This document shows positions 16,949 to 25,472 of a stretch of DNA of 64,000 bases, one piece after another (the stretch's first letter is position 1; each line of letters begins with the position of its first letter). The position numbers and the translations under genes are program-made. Location of the stretch: positions 1 to 64,000 of the forward strand of contig JAHBUR010000002.1 of NCBI GenBank assembly GCA_019637975.1, in the 5' to 3' direction. The stretch comes from Bacteroidota bacterium (GTDB lineage Bacteria; Bacteroidota; Ignavibacteria; UBA10030; UBA6906). The notes under the pieces are model-generated. The model was not told the origin of the DNA, ran no database searches, and saw only the letters and a program-made list of their open reading frames with translations.

Positions 16949-18331
16949 ATGAACGACCGTGATTGGAGAACGCTCGTTCATAACATAGAAACCGGAAGCT
17001 GCATCCTCGTTCTGGGTCCTGACGCTGCAACAGAAAAGGTTAGCGGTGAATTCAGAACACTGAACCGGATTCTGGCTAACAAGTTAGCTGACGAGCTCTC
17101 GAAGGACCACAAGGTTCTCGACCCTGACGATCTCCTCACCACCGCACAACAATACGCCGACTTCACTTCCGAAGAAGATCTCCGGTTGGATACCGCTGAC
17201 TACTACAAGAACCGGAAAGTTGAAGTAGATGCACTGCATGCGGACTTGGCTCAACTGCCCTTTCAGCTTGTTGTCAACGCCTGTCACGATTCGTTGTTTC
17301 TCCAAGCGCTGGAGAAAGCAGGGAAGAAATACGCGACAGACCTGTATAATTACCGTGGCGAGCCGCGTGATATGGTGAGATGGGAATCCCGAACGGACCC
17401 GTTTGTGTATTCGCTGTACGGTTCCACTGCCGTGCATGAATCACTTGTCATCACCGAGAAGCATTTTCTCGAATTCCTCGTCGCAATCACTACAAAAGAC
17501 CCGCCCATTCACAACAATATCATGAGCGAGTTTCGTGACAAGAACAAGAGTTTTCTTTTTGTCGGATTCGGATTTCGGAACTGGTATCTTCGCATTCTCC
17601 TCTACATTCTGCTGAACAGCAAAACCGGCAAGTCGGAGAAGACGAGCCGCTCGTTTGCACTTGAACCCGATTCGCCCGAAAACGCATCGCTTGCGCAAGT
17701 CTCATTCCTTTTCAAGGACAGTCTCAAGATCAATTTCTCAGATAGGGCTGTTGGCGAATTTGTCAATGAGCTGAGAAGCCGCTTCGAAGCGCAGGTGCAA
17801 TCGAACGTCCCGCAGTCTTCCTCAAATACACAAGAGCCTCCAGTGGAGGAAGTCAAAGAGAAAGCTGTCACGCAATCCACGTCGATGATGGATGATATTT
17901 CCGGAGATGCGCCGACGATCTTCATTTGTCACGCCAGCGAAGACAAGGAGACTGCGATGCGAATCTGGCAGCGGCTGCATGAAGCAGGAATGAATCCGTG
18001 GATAGACAAGGAAGGCATTCGCGGCGGCGATCAGTGGGATCAATTGCTCGAGAAACAAATCAAGGGGGTTGATTATTTTCTTGTTGTGCAGAGCAATGCC
18101 CTGGCTGCCAAAGGGAAGCAAAAGAGTTATGTAAACAAGGAAATCAAATTGGCATTGGAGGAGAGGCTCGAGTTTCCCGATCAGATTACATTTATTCTCC
18201 CGGTGAAAATTGAGCAATGCGAGTTGCGTGAGGAATTCTCCACGTGGCAGTGTACAGACCTGACAGACTTCAGCAATATCGAGAGCCTTCTGAAAGATAT
18301 CCGGCGGGATCAGCAGCGGAGGAAGAAATAA
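16949..18331 (+). CDS. SIR2-like/TIR domain protein, predicted NAD-linked defence effector
   Basis: 460 residues. Residues 8-230 resemble the SIR2-like fold of conflict systems (CILVLGPDAAT at 18-28, and VYSLYGSTAVHESLVIT near 153-169). The usual catalytic Asn (TTNYD) is replaced in VNACHD (109-114), and the usual LHG is LYG (157-159), so this domain may bind rather than cleave NAD. A linker rich in Ser, Glu and Pro follows. Residues 322-450 are a TIR domain: TIFICHASEDKETA, a WIDKEGIRGGDQW loop and Glu398 in SYVNKEIKLAL at the NADase glutamate position. The start is ATG 16949, with ATG 16943 two codons upstream. It lies 17 bases before the STAND gene. Confidence 0.82.
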   Translation: MNDRDWRTLVHNIETGSCILVLGPDAATEKVSGEFRTLNRILANKLADELSKDHKVLDPDDLLTTAQQYADFTSEEDLRLDTADYYKNRKVEVDALHADLAQLPFQLVVNACHDSLFLQALEKAGKKYATDLYNYRGEPRDMVRWESRTDPFVYSLYGSTAVHESLVITEKHFLEFLVAITTKDPPIHNNIMSEFRDKNKSFLFVGFGFRNWYLRILLYILLNSKTGKSEKTSRSFALEPDSPENASLAQVSFLFKDSLKINFSDRAVGEFVNELRSRFEAQVQSNVPQSSSNTQEPPVEEVKEKAVTQSTSMMDDISGDAPTIFICHASEDKETAMRIWQRLHEAGMNPWIDKEGIRGGDQWDQLLEKQIKGVDYFLVVQSNALAAKGKQKSYVNKEIKLALEERLEFPDQITFILPVKIEQCELREEFSTWQCTDLTDFSNIESLLKDIRRDQQRRKK

Positions 18332-18348
18332 ATGACAGGGGCGAAGTA

Positions 18349-21048
18349 ATGGCAGACCCAATGCACCAACGATACCCGGGAACACGTCCGTTTCAGGATA
18401 CAGAACGTGACCGGTTGCTGTTCAAAGGTCGTGAGGATGATGTGCAGCGCTTCTTGCATCTCGTCCTCGCTGAGCGGCTCGTTGTTCTCTTCTCGAAGTC
18501 CGGGGCCGGGAAATCATCACTGTTGAATGCAGGCGTTTCTCCCTCCTTGCGGGAACGAGGGTACGTTCCCATTCCCATTCGTCTGAATGACTCGCAGAAG
18601 CCGCTTATCGACTTGATTGACGGCCAGGTGCGGCAGGCGGCTGCGGATCGGCACCTTGAATTTGTGGCCGGCAATACATCTTCGCTTCTCGAATATATCA
18701 GAAGCTGTGAGTTCTGGGGAGCTGGCGATGTGCTGTTAACGCCTGTTCTGATATTCGATCAATTCGAGGAAATGTTTACTCTCGATTACTCGCGGGAACA
18801 GCAGAATGAATTCTTCCGACAACTCGCGAAACTAATCCAAGGTCACACACCTGGCTCGCCGGGACAGAAAACCGAGACGCAGACAAAGAAGGTTGCATCT
18901 ACCCCTCCCGATGTCAAGGTTGTTCTCTCTCTCCGCGAAGAGTATCTGGCACATCTGGAGGAAATCCATGCCGATATTCCCTCGATCTTCCGGAACCGTT
19001 TCAGGCTTCGCTCGCTGACTCCGGCGCAAGCCCGAAGGGCAATAATCGAGCCTGCTTTGCTGGGAAATTCACAATTCGCATCCCGGCCCTTCACATACGA
19101 AGATCAGACTGTTGACGCGATGCTCGGTTTTCTGCAAAAGGGAGGGACTGAAATTGCAGAACGGCCGGGCGGATCAAGACGGCTCGTCCCGTGGGTTTTG
19201 GTCGGGTTAGGAATTGCCCTCTTCTCCTACATTTTTGATCCTGTGATCGGCACCCTCGGTGACAGCGTGATTTTTATGCGGCAGCCCGCCGTACTTTCTA
19301 TTGGGATAGCGTTTGCATCGTTGATACTGGCATACTACTTTCCGCTCAAGCCCGTGTACGTCGTCACTGCGGCCCTTGTTTTCCAACTTGTAAATTTGGC
19401 AAGATACTGGTCGGCGGTGGGAGGGACTGACCTTTCCGTTGAATCGAAGATTATCTTGACAGCGCTTATCGGCGCATTTGCTTCGGGTTGGATTGCGTGG
19501 CTCCGCTGGCGGCAGTTTCCGAAGCCATTGAACGACAGCCGAACGGAACGGCAAGCGGAAATCGAGACTCCCCAAATTCAACTTCTCTGTCAGCACGTTG
19601 AACAAACGGTTCTCCGCAAACAGTCAAGGTATGAGACAGTATCGGTATCACTGCATGATCTCGGCGGTGAAGAAGGAATGCAAAACATCCTGCGGGATTT
19701 TTATCGGGTACAAATGAAGCAACTATCACCCGCACAATGGTGGGTAGCGCATACGCTTTGCGAAAACGGGCTCATCAGCATGTCGGGTCGGCGATTGAGT
19801 CTTGACGGCGAGTTCATTGCGGACAAGTACAAAGTATCGCGGGCGCTGTTGGATGAACTTATCGCGAAGCATCTCCTTCGTGCAGAATCCCGGCTGGGCA
19901 GTCATTACTACGAGTTGACGCATGATTCGTTGGTGAAGCCAATCCAGGAAGCGGCCCGTGAGCGACTCCGGCGCACACGGATCCTTCTGCTTCTCGGTGT
20001 TTGTTGCACGGTCTTGTTCTTCGTCGGAAAAGATCTGATGGAAAAAGCGAGCGCGGCGAAGGAGCTTGTCGAGGCGCGGAAGACGCTACGCACGGCTTCA
20101 CTCATGCTTGATGAAATGAGACTCGGAAGTTCAGGGCATGATAGCATGGTAGTACTTCTCAGTCGAGTCGACTCCATACTGAGACGGCAGGATAGTGTGC
20201 TCGGTTTGGGTGCACTGGAACGCGGAGTGCCGCCTCCAAAACCGCCGGACGACCCTGTACGCACATCTCCGCAACCCGAAGAAAGGAGTAGGATTAGTGG
20301 CAGAATTGTGGACAACAGCAACCGCGGAATTGGGCAGGCTGTCATCGTTCTCGATGGAAATAGTTTTGTTTCTGATGCAAATGGAGCCTTCGCGATTGAA
20401 GACCTTCGCATGCAGAAATATCAATTGAGAATATCCCGCGAGGGATTTCGGGAAACGACACTTGTTGATATCGAACCGGGACGTGCCCTGTTGACCGTTC
20501 AGTTGGGGGCTGTTGAACGTGTGCAGCGGGAGCCGGTTATTGCCGGAAGTCTTGGCGGAAGAGTTGTGGATTCAGATAATGACGCCGTCGAAGGCGCTGT
20601 CGTTAATGTGGAAGGGTCGGCACGACGGCAAACGCAATCGGGCAGGGACGGGAGGTTTAGTCTGAACAATCTTCCGTATGGAATGTATCGGATGAAGGTT
20701 TCCGGTTTTGGATATGAGGAGTTGAGGAGAGAAGGAATCAACCTGAATACGCCTCGAATGGATCTGGGAAATCTCCGGATTCTGCAAACCATTGCCATGC
20801 CGGTCCTCCAGAATCCGAACGATGTCGTGGCCGAATATCCGCGTGAAGCGTTGGCCTCGCGAGTCAGCGGGTCGGTGAGAATCAGAGCCTTGATTGACCC
20901 GCAAGGCAACGTTGCCAATGTCCAGGTACTCGAAGGTGTTCACCCTCTTCTTGACTCAGCGGCTGTTCGCGCTGCCAGAAGAGGAATATTTCAGGGGGGC
21001 GGATACTGGAAAACCAAATACCCGTTCAGGCATCCGGCAAGCCAATGA
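18349..21048 (+). CDS. Membrane STAND NTPase fused to a TonB-like C-terminal domain
   Basis: 899 residues with an unusual order. Residues 10-265 are a STAND-type NTPase: Walker A FSKSGAGKSSLL (48-59), Walker B VLIFDQFEEMF (133-143) and LSLREEYLAHL. Four hydrophobic segments (about 279-299, 312-332, 335-354, 367-386) interrupt the STAND module, which resumes at QIQLLCQHVEQT (410) and a winged-helix part ending ELTHDSLVKPI. A fifth membrane segment is at 543-562. Then come a Pro-rich stretch (627-645), two CarboxypepD_reg-like beta domains (647-720, 733-805) and a TonB_C domain (818-885; GSVRIRALIDPQGNV). Five crossings would place the C-terminus in the periplasm. ATG 18349 follows a GGGGCGAA site; longer frames would lie inside the TIR gene. 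Confidence 0.85.
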   Translation: MADPMHQRYPGTRPFQDTERDRLLFKGREDDVQRFLHLVLAERLVVLFSKSGAGKSSLLNAGVSPSLRERGYVPIPIRLNDSQKPLIDLIDGQVRQAAADRHLEFVAGNTSSLLEYIRSCEFWGAGDVLLTPVLIFDQFEEMFTLDYSREQQNEFFRQLAKLIQGHTPGSPGQKTETQTKKVASTPPDVKVVLSLREEYLAHLEEIHADIPSIFRNRFRLRSLTPAQARRAIIEPALLGNSQFASRPFTYEDQTVDAMLGFLQKGGTEIAERPGGSRRLVPWVLVGLGIALFSYIFDPVIGTLGDSVIFMRQPAVLSIGIAFASLILAYYFPLKPVYVVTAALVFQLVNLARYWSAVGGTDLSVESKIILTALIGAFASGWIAWLRWRQFPKPLNDSRTERQAEIETPQIQLLCQHVEQTVLRKQSRYETVSVSLHDLGGEEGMQNILRDFYRVQMKQLSPAQWWVAHTLCENGLISMSGRRLSLDGEFIADKYKVSRALLDELIAKHLLRAESRLGSHYYELTHDSLVKPIQEAARERLRRTRILLLLGVCCTVLFFVGKDLMEKASAAKELVEARKTLRTASLMLDEMRLGSSGHDSMVVLLSRVDSILRRQDSVLGLGALERGVPPPKPPDDPVRTSPQPEERSRISGRIVDNSNRGIGQAVIVLDGNSFVSDANGAFAIEDLRMQKYQLRISREGFRETTLVDIEPGRALLTVQLGAVERVQREPVIAGSLGGRVVDSDNDAVEGAVVNVEGSARRQTQSGRDGRFSLNNLPYGMYRMKVSGFGYEELRREGINLNTPRMDLGNLRILQTIAMPVLQNPNDVVAEYPREALASRVSGSVRIRALIDPQGNVANVQVLEGVHPLLDSAAVRAARRGIFQGGGYWKTKYPFRHPASQ

Positions 21049-21096
21049 ACGTGACAGCATTACCTTCAACCATCAACAAAACAGGGAGAAATCACC

Positions 21097-22602
21097 ATGC
21101 ACAAAAGTATCATGTGTTGTACTCTGCTTCTTTCGGGCTTGCTGCTATTGCCCTCACACGTGACTGCGCAGGAAACAGAAAAAAGGTGGGTGTTCGGGGC
21201 ACACGCAGGAGTGAACCTTTGGTTGACCGAGCTTGACAATGTTGTGGCCGGCGACGGCCTGGAAGTGATGCTCCGATACGGTGTTGCCCCATGGTTTTCG
21301 TTCGGCTTGCAGGCCGGATACGAGGAACTCAAGGCAAACAACAAACCGAACAACGTCCCGGGGCTTGCCGCGGATTATTTGAAGCTCCATGCCTTTCCGG
21401 CTTCATTTGTCGGGACGATACATTTGTTTCCGGGGAGTCGCGTTGCGCCCTTCATCTATGCCGGCATCGGAGGAATAGCATATCAACGTAAGGATGGCCT
21501 CGGGAATTTTGTCGACGGGCGGGGATTGAAGTTCTCGTATCATATTCCTGCGGGAGTCGGGATTGAAACGTTTCTCTTCAGCAACGTTGCTCTCATGGTT
21601 GAAGGAGGAATCCGGCTGATGGATGACAAAACCGACACCTTCTCGAAGAATTCGTTCGACTATTATCTCAATGCAAAAGGGGGCCTGAACTGGTACTTCA
21701 GCAGGAAGAAACCCTGTGACGGGATTGACGACTATAGCGACGATCCTGACAAAGACGGCTTGACCACCGATGAGGAACGAAAACTCGGAACAGATCCGTG
21801 CAATCCGGATACTGACAACGATGGCTTGTCGGATGGCGACGAAATATTCAAGTACAAAACTGACCCCATGAGATCAGATTCGGACGGCGACGGGCTTTCC
21901 GATTTTGACGAGATTTTCAAGTACAAGACCGATCCCATGATACCTGACACGGATGGCGACGGTCTTTCGGATGGCGACGAAGTGCTGCGGTACAAGACAG
22001 ATCCTTTGAAAGCCGACACTGACGGCGATGGACTTTCAGACGGCGATGAAGTGCTGAAGTACAAAACGGATCCCCTCAAGGCCGATACCGACGGTGACGG
22101 ACTCTCGGACGGTGCTGAAGTAATAAAATACAGAACTGATCCCTTGAAACCCGACACCGATGGTGACGGGTGTTCTGATGGTGACGAAGTGTTGAAATAC
22201 AAGACCGACCCGCTCAAGAAAGATTGCGGCGCATTTGCCGTGCCGGAACCCGACCTGACAACAATTGAATTTGACCGGCGATTTGTTGTGGCGAATTTCG
22301 GGGTTGGGAGATCGTTGCTACCCGATACGTCAAGTTTGTTTACGGCCCTTACCATCCTCCGTCAAAATCCGGAGGTTGCGGTGATGATTACAGGGCATGC
22401 GGACACGACGGGTACCGACAGAATCAACGACAGGCTTTCCCTCGACAGGGCCGAAGTTGTGAAGACGTGGCTTGCACGACGAGGGATCGAACGTTCCCGA
22501 ATGACAACGCAAGGCAAAGGAAGTCGTGAGCCTGTGGCGTCAAACAGCACTGTTGAAGGCCGGGCGAGGAACAGACGTGTTGAGATATACAAGAATAACT
22601 AA
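21097..22602 (+). CDS. OmpA-family outer-membrane protein with TSP3 repeats
   Basis: 501 residues. A signal peptide (LLLSGLLLLPSHVTA, cleavage about residue 25) precedes a probable eight-strand beta-barrel to about residue 205. Next are seven acidic repeats of about 23 residues (DTDGDGLSDGDEVLKYKTDP), the thrombospondin type-3 pattern that binds calcium. The last 115 residues are an OmpA peptidoglycan-binding domain (MITGHADTTGT, LSLDRAEVVKTWL, ending in RNRRVEIYK). GGGAG lies before the ATG. It follows the STAND gene by 48 bases and is probably in the same transcript, making it a candidate periplasmic partner for that protein's TonB_C domain. Confidence 0.9.
   Translation: MHKSIMCCTLLLSGLLLLPSHVTAQETEKRWVFGAHAGVNLWLTELDNVVAGDGLEVMLRYGVAPWFSFGLQAGYEELKANNKPNNVPGLAADYLKLHAFPASFVGTIHLFPGSRVAPFIYAGIGGIAYQRKDGLGNFVDGRGLKFSYHIPAGVGIETFLFSNVALMVEGGIRLMDDKTDTFSKNSFDYYLNAKGGLNWYFSRKKPCDGIDDYSDDPDKDGLTTDEERKLGTDPCNPDTDNDGLSDGDEIFKYKTDPMRSDSDGDGLSDFDEIFKYKTDPMIPDTDGDGLSDGDEVLRYKTDPLKADTDGDGLSDGDEVLKYKTDPLKADTDGDGLSDGAEVIKYRTDPLKPDTDGDGCSDGDEVLKYKTDPLKKDCGAFAVPEPDLTTIEFDRRFVVANFGVGRSLLPDTSSLFTALTILRQNPEVAVMITGHADTTGTDRINDRLSLDRAEVVKTWLARRGIERSRMTTQGKGSREPVASNSTVEGRARNRRVEIYKNN
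21745..22227 (+). repeat. Tandem 69-base coding repeats (TSP3 units)
   Basis: Seven in-frame units of about 23 codons within the OmpA gene, each encoding a variant of DTDGDGLSDGDE plus a KYKTDP spacer. The first unit is shorter and most diverged, and the middle units are nearly identical, which suggests expansion by unequal exchange. Confidence 0.85.
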
Positions 22603-22622
22603 ACAACTTGCCTGTTAAATCC

Positions 22623-22665
22623 GACGGCGCCGCCTCTGCAGTGATACAAAGGCGGCGTCTTGAAT
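22623..22665 (+). terminator. Hairpin after the OmpA gene
   Basis: GCCGCCT (22629-22635) pairs with AGGCGGC (22650-22656), and flanking GAC and GTC extend it with a small bulge. The following T-run is weak (TCTTGAATTCATTT). It probably separates the OmpA transcript from the DUF4231 gene. Confidence 0.5.
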
Positions 22666-22692
22666 TCATTTCAGGACAATCGAGAAAATTGT

Positions 22693-23244
22693 ATGCCCGA
22701 CAAATCGTCCTATCATGATTGGCTGAAGAAAAATCTCGGCAGCCTGATTGACTCCCTCACTCTGACGGATCTCCAAAAGCGATTTCTCCATTCCCGCTGG
22801 CTGGATCAAGTGATGTGGATGGAAGCAAGTGCCAACAAGGCCCGTTCACGGTACTATGCCTTGCGAATGGTGACAATCATTGGTGGAGTATTGGTCCCTG
22901 CCCTGATTAGCCTGAATCTCGCCGGAGCCGCGGCGGATGTCATCAAATGGAGTACAGTCGGTATCAGCTTGCTCGTCGGCATGAGTGCTGCAATTGAAGA
23001 ATTCTTCCATTTCGGCGAACGGTGGCGGCACTACCGCCGAAATGTGGAATCCCTGAAAACGACGGGATGGCTTTTCTTTCAACTCAGCGGGCCATTCAGC
23101 GCCGCCTCGCACGCCGAAGCCTATCGCTCGTTCGCTTCACACGTTGAAGAAATTCTTCAACAAGATGTGAACGTTTATATCGGCAAGGTTGTCCAAGAGG
23201 CTTCTGACAAGAAGGTTGATAATCGGCAGGGAGAGGTCGAATAG
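22693..23244 (+). CDS. DUF4231/SLATT-type two-helix membrane protein
   Basis: 183 residues with an N-terminal amphipathic region, then the pattern WMEASANKARSRYYALRM, a membrane segment (VTIIGGVLVPALISLN) and a second one (WSTVGISLLVGMSAAIEE), then helices with WRHYRRNVESLK. This is the layout of DUF4231, part of the SLATT superfamily, proposed to be pore-forming effectors in nucleotide-linked conflict systems. ATG 22693 is preferred; an in-frame TTG at 22660 lies in the hairpin. Downstream genes are TIR-like/SLOG and patatin proteins, which supports a defence role by context only. Confidence 0.8.
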   Translation: MPDKSSYHDWLKKNLGSLIDSLTLTDLQKRFLHSRWLDQVMWMEASANKARSRYYALRMVTIIGGVLVPALISLNLAGAAADVIKWSTVGISLLVGMSAAIEEFFHFGERWRHYRRNVESLKTTGWLFFQLSGPFSAASHAEAYRSFASHVEEILQQDVNVYIGKVVQEASDKKVDNRQGEVE

Positions 23245-23332
23245 CGGGGGACTCATTCCCACTTCCGGCACAGGCCGGTTGGAGAACAATCCATAGCTGT
23301 GCATTCTCTCACAATATTCAAGGAGTCCCCGA

Positions 23333-23479
23333 ATGAATCCTGCAATTCAAAAACTCGTTCAGCTCGCCGAAGCTGAAGTCGGCACGCGCGAGCAAGGCGG
23401 CAACAATCGCGGTACGCGTATCGAAATGACAGCACAACAGGCGACGGCGTCTGGCGAAAGAAGCGAAAACGTGAATTGA
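23333..23479 (+). pseudogene. Remnant of a peptidoglycan amidase/CHAP-type gene
   Basis: A 48-codon frame with an excellent ribosome binding site (AAGGAG at 23320-23325, 7-base spacing). Its first 30 residues, LVQLAEAEVGTREQGGNN followed by RGTRIE, match the start of secreted CHAP/amidase-type hydrolases, in which this block leads to a WCAAF catalytic region. Here the frame diverges after that into GERSENVN and stops. It is most likely a decayed or deleted gene, though a short peptide could still be made. Confidence 0.55.
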
Positions 23480-23520
23480 CGAATTCGTATATCCGACTCT
23501 TCTAAAACTCAGGCAACTTC

Positions 23521-25464
23521 ATGAGCGTTCACGTTTTTGTAGCGATGCCCTTCGGAGTGAAGGAGGGCATTGATTTCAACAGGGTGTATTCCGACCTGAT
23601 CAAGCCTGCACTTGAATATGCAGGCTTTGATGTGTTCCGTGCAGACGAGGAAATCCGTGGTGGCAACATCCGGACGGATATGTTTCAGGAACTTCTGCTT
23701 GCGGATTTGGTTCTCGCAGACCTTTCCATCGACAATCCCAACGTGTGGTACGAGTTGGGCGTGCGTCATGCACTTCGATCACGCGGTGTCATACAGATTC
23801 AATCCGGCCGAACCTATACTCCGTTTGACATTTATACTGATCGTTCGTTGAGATATCATCTCAAGAACGGCGTTCCGGACCCGGACTTTCTTGAGGCTGA
23901 CAAATCTGCGATTGCCGAAATGGCGAAGGAAACCCTCGCGTCATGGCGCGGGCGTAAAATCAGTCCGGTCTACCAGAACCTACGTTATCTCAAGGAACCG
24001 GACTGGAAGTCGCTGCACGTTGAGGAAGCAAACGAATTCTGGGAAGCGTTTGAAGGGTGGGAGAAGCGCATCAGGATTGCGATGAAGAAACAACAACCCG
24101 GTGACATCGTTACCTTGGCTGATGAAGCGCCGACACGCATTCTGCATTTGGAGGCGTACCGTTCGGCCGGGAATGCGCTTTTCAAGCTCGGCAAATTCTC
24201 GTTCGCCCTCGAACAAATCGAACGGGCACTCGAAATCGAGCCCGACGACAACGAAAGCCTTCGGAAGAAAGGAATACTGCTTGGCAGGTTGGGTCGCCAC
24301 GAAGAGGCAAGTGTTCTTTTGGAAGGATTGATCAAAGCCTCTCCCGACGATGCAGAGACCGAAGCGCTTCTTGGCAGAGTCAAGAAGGATCAGTGGACAA
24401 AAGCCTGGCATACGGAAGGAAAGACCCCTGAAGCACTGCGCGAAGACGCAGCCTACGAAGATGCCTTGCTCCGTCAGTCAATGGAACAGTATCGGGAAGC
24501 GTTCATGCACGATCATGCCAACTACTTTGCGGGCATCAACGCCCTTACGCTTTCGTATCTTCTCAAACATCTCGTCGGAGGAAGCGACGATGATGCAGAT
24601 CGTGAAGCGCTGGAGGGGGGAGTTCGCTGGGCAGTGCTCAGCGCCCTTGCAAAGGAGACTTCCGAATCTCCCGACTATTGGGCGCGAGTTTCCATGGGCG
24701 ATCTTGAAGTGTTGAAGGGAAAATCTGACGCAATTGTCAAGGCGTACAAAAATGCCGTTTCGATAGCAGAAAAAGATTGGTTCGCGCTCGACTCGTCCCG
24801 GCAACAGCTCGTCCTGCTTCAGCAACTGGGCTTCAGGCCTGCTGAAGTGGACGCCGCGCTTGCGGTTTTCACGCGGGAATTGGATCGATTGAGCCCGCCG
24901 TGGAGTCCGCGTACTGTAATTCTGTTTTCCGGCCACATGATCGATGCACCCGACCGGCCCACCCCGCGGTTCCCGCCAAGCAAAAAGGACTCGGTTACCG
25001 CGGCAATTGCCGCAACACTCGAAGAATTGAATGCCGGACCCGGCGATTTGGCGATTTGCAGCGGCGCTTGTGGCGGTGACCTCTTGTTTGATGAAGCATG
25101 TTTGGCGCGAGGTTCCCGGCTCGAACTACGACTACCATTTGCCGAACCGGAATTTCTTCAACGCTCGGTGAGCTTTGCAGGCGAAGAGTGGAGCAAAAAA
25201 TTCTTCGAAGTGAAGGCTCACCCCAATGCGAAAGTCCTGTTCATGCTGGAAGAACTCGGCCCGTCTGCCAAAAACCAAAGCCCGTTTGCGCGCAACAATG
25301 TCTGGCAGTTGTACACGGCACTTTCGCATGGCCCTGAGAAACTGACCTGTATTTGTTTGTGGGATGGAAAGGGTGGAGACGGCCCGGGCGGGACCCAACA
25401 TATGATTCAGGAAGCGAAGAAGCGATCCGGGAGGATCCGGATTCTGGACATCAATACTCTCTAA
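23521..25464 (+). CDS. TIR-like, TPR and SLOG domain protein, predicted nucleotide-sensing conflict protein
   Basis: 647 residues with three parts. Residues 1-125 are a TIR-like/nucleoside deoxyribosyltransferase-like domain: FVAMPFG at 6-12, DEEIRGGNIRTDMFQE near 42-57 and NPNVWYELGVRHAL with candidate catalytic Glu78. Residues about 205-460 are helical with TPR units (AYRSAGNALFKLGKFSFALE, then RALEIEPDD) and a longer TPR-S/TRAFs-binding-like stretch. The C-terminal third has a Rossmann-type SLOG pattern: VILFSGHMIDAP and CSGACGGDLLFDEACLARG. No signal peptide or membrane segment is seen, so it is cytoplasmic. The gene is 8 bases before the patatin gene, and the two almost certainly form an operon. 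Confidence 0.8.
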   Translation: MSVHVFVAMPFGVKEGIDFNRVYSDLIKPALEYAGFDVFRADEEIRGGNIRTDMFQELLLADLVLADLSIDNPNVWYELGVRHALRSRGVIQIQSGRTYTPFDIYTDRSLRYHLKNGVPDPDFLEADKSAIAEMAKETLASWRGRKISPVYQNLRYLKEPDWKSLHVEEANEFWEAFEGWEKRIRIAMKKQQPGDIVTLADEAPTRILHLEAYRSAGNALFKLGKFSFALEQIERALEIEPDDNESLRKKGILLGRLGRHEEASVLLEGLIKASPDDAETEALLGRVKKDQWTKAWHTEGKTPEALREDAAYEDALLRQSMEQYREAFMHDHANYFAGINALTLSYLLKHLVGGSDDDADREALEGGVRWAVLSALAKETSESPDYWARVSMGDLEVLKGKSDAIVKAYKNAVSIAEKDWFALDSSRQQLVLLQQLGFRPAEVDAALAVFTRELDRLSPPWSPRTVILFSGHMIDAPDRPTPRFPPSKKDSVTAAIAATLEELNAGPGDLAICSGACGGDLLFDEACLARGSRLELRLPFAEPEFLQRSVSFAGEEWSKKFFEVKAHPNAKVLFMLEELGPSAKNQSPFARNNVWQLYTALSHGPEKLTCICLWDGKGGDGPGGTQHMIQEAKKRSGRIRILDINTL

Positions 25465-25472
25465 GGAATATC

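Noticed and set aside
16698..16952. 84-residue open frame in the region before the SIR2-like/TIR gene
   Set aside because: It begins at the predicted transcription start with no ribosome binding site, has no recognisable domain and a composition unlike nearby genes.
18244..18348. Longer N-terminus for the STAND protein
   Set aside because: The extra residues overlap the TIR-domain coding region. ATG 18349 has an upstream purine-rich site.
21745..22227. CRISPR-like array
   Set aside because: The repeats are in-frame coding units without unique spacers.
23476..23505. Promoter for the TIR-like/TPR/SLOG gene
   Set aside because: TTGACG is present at 23476-23481, but no good -10 occurs at 16-18 bases.
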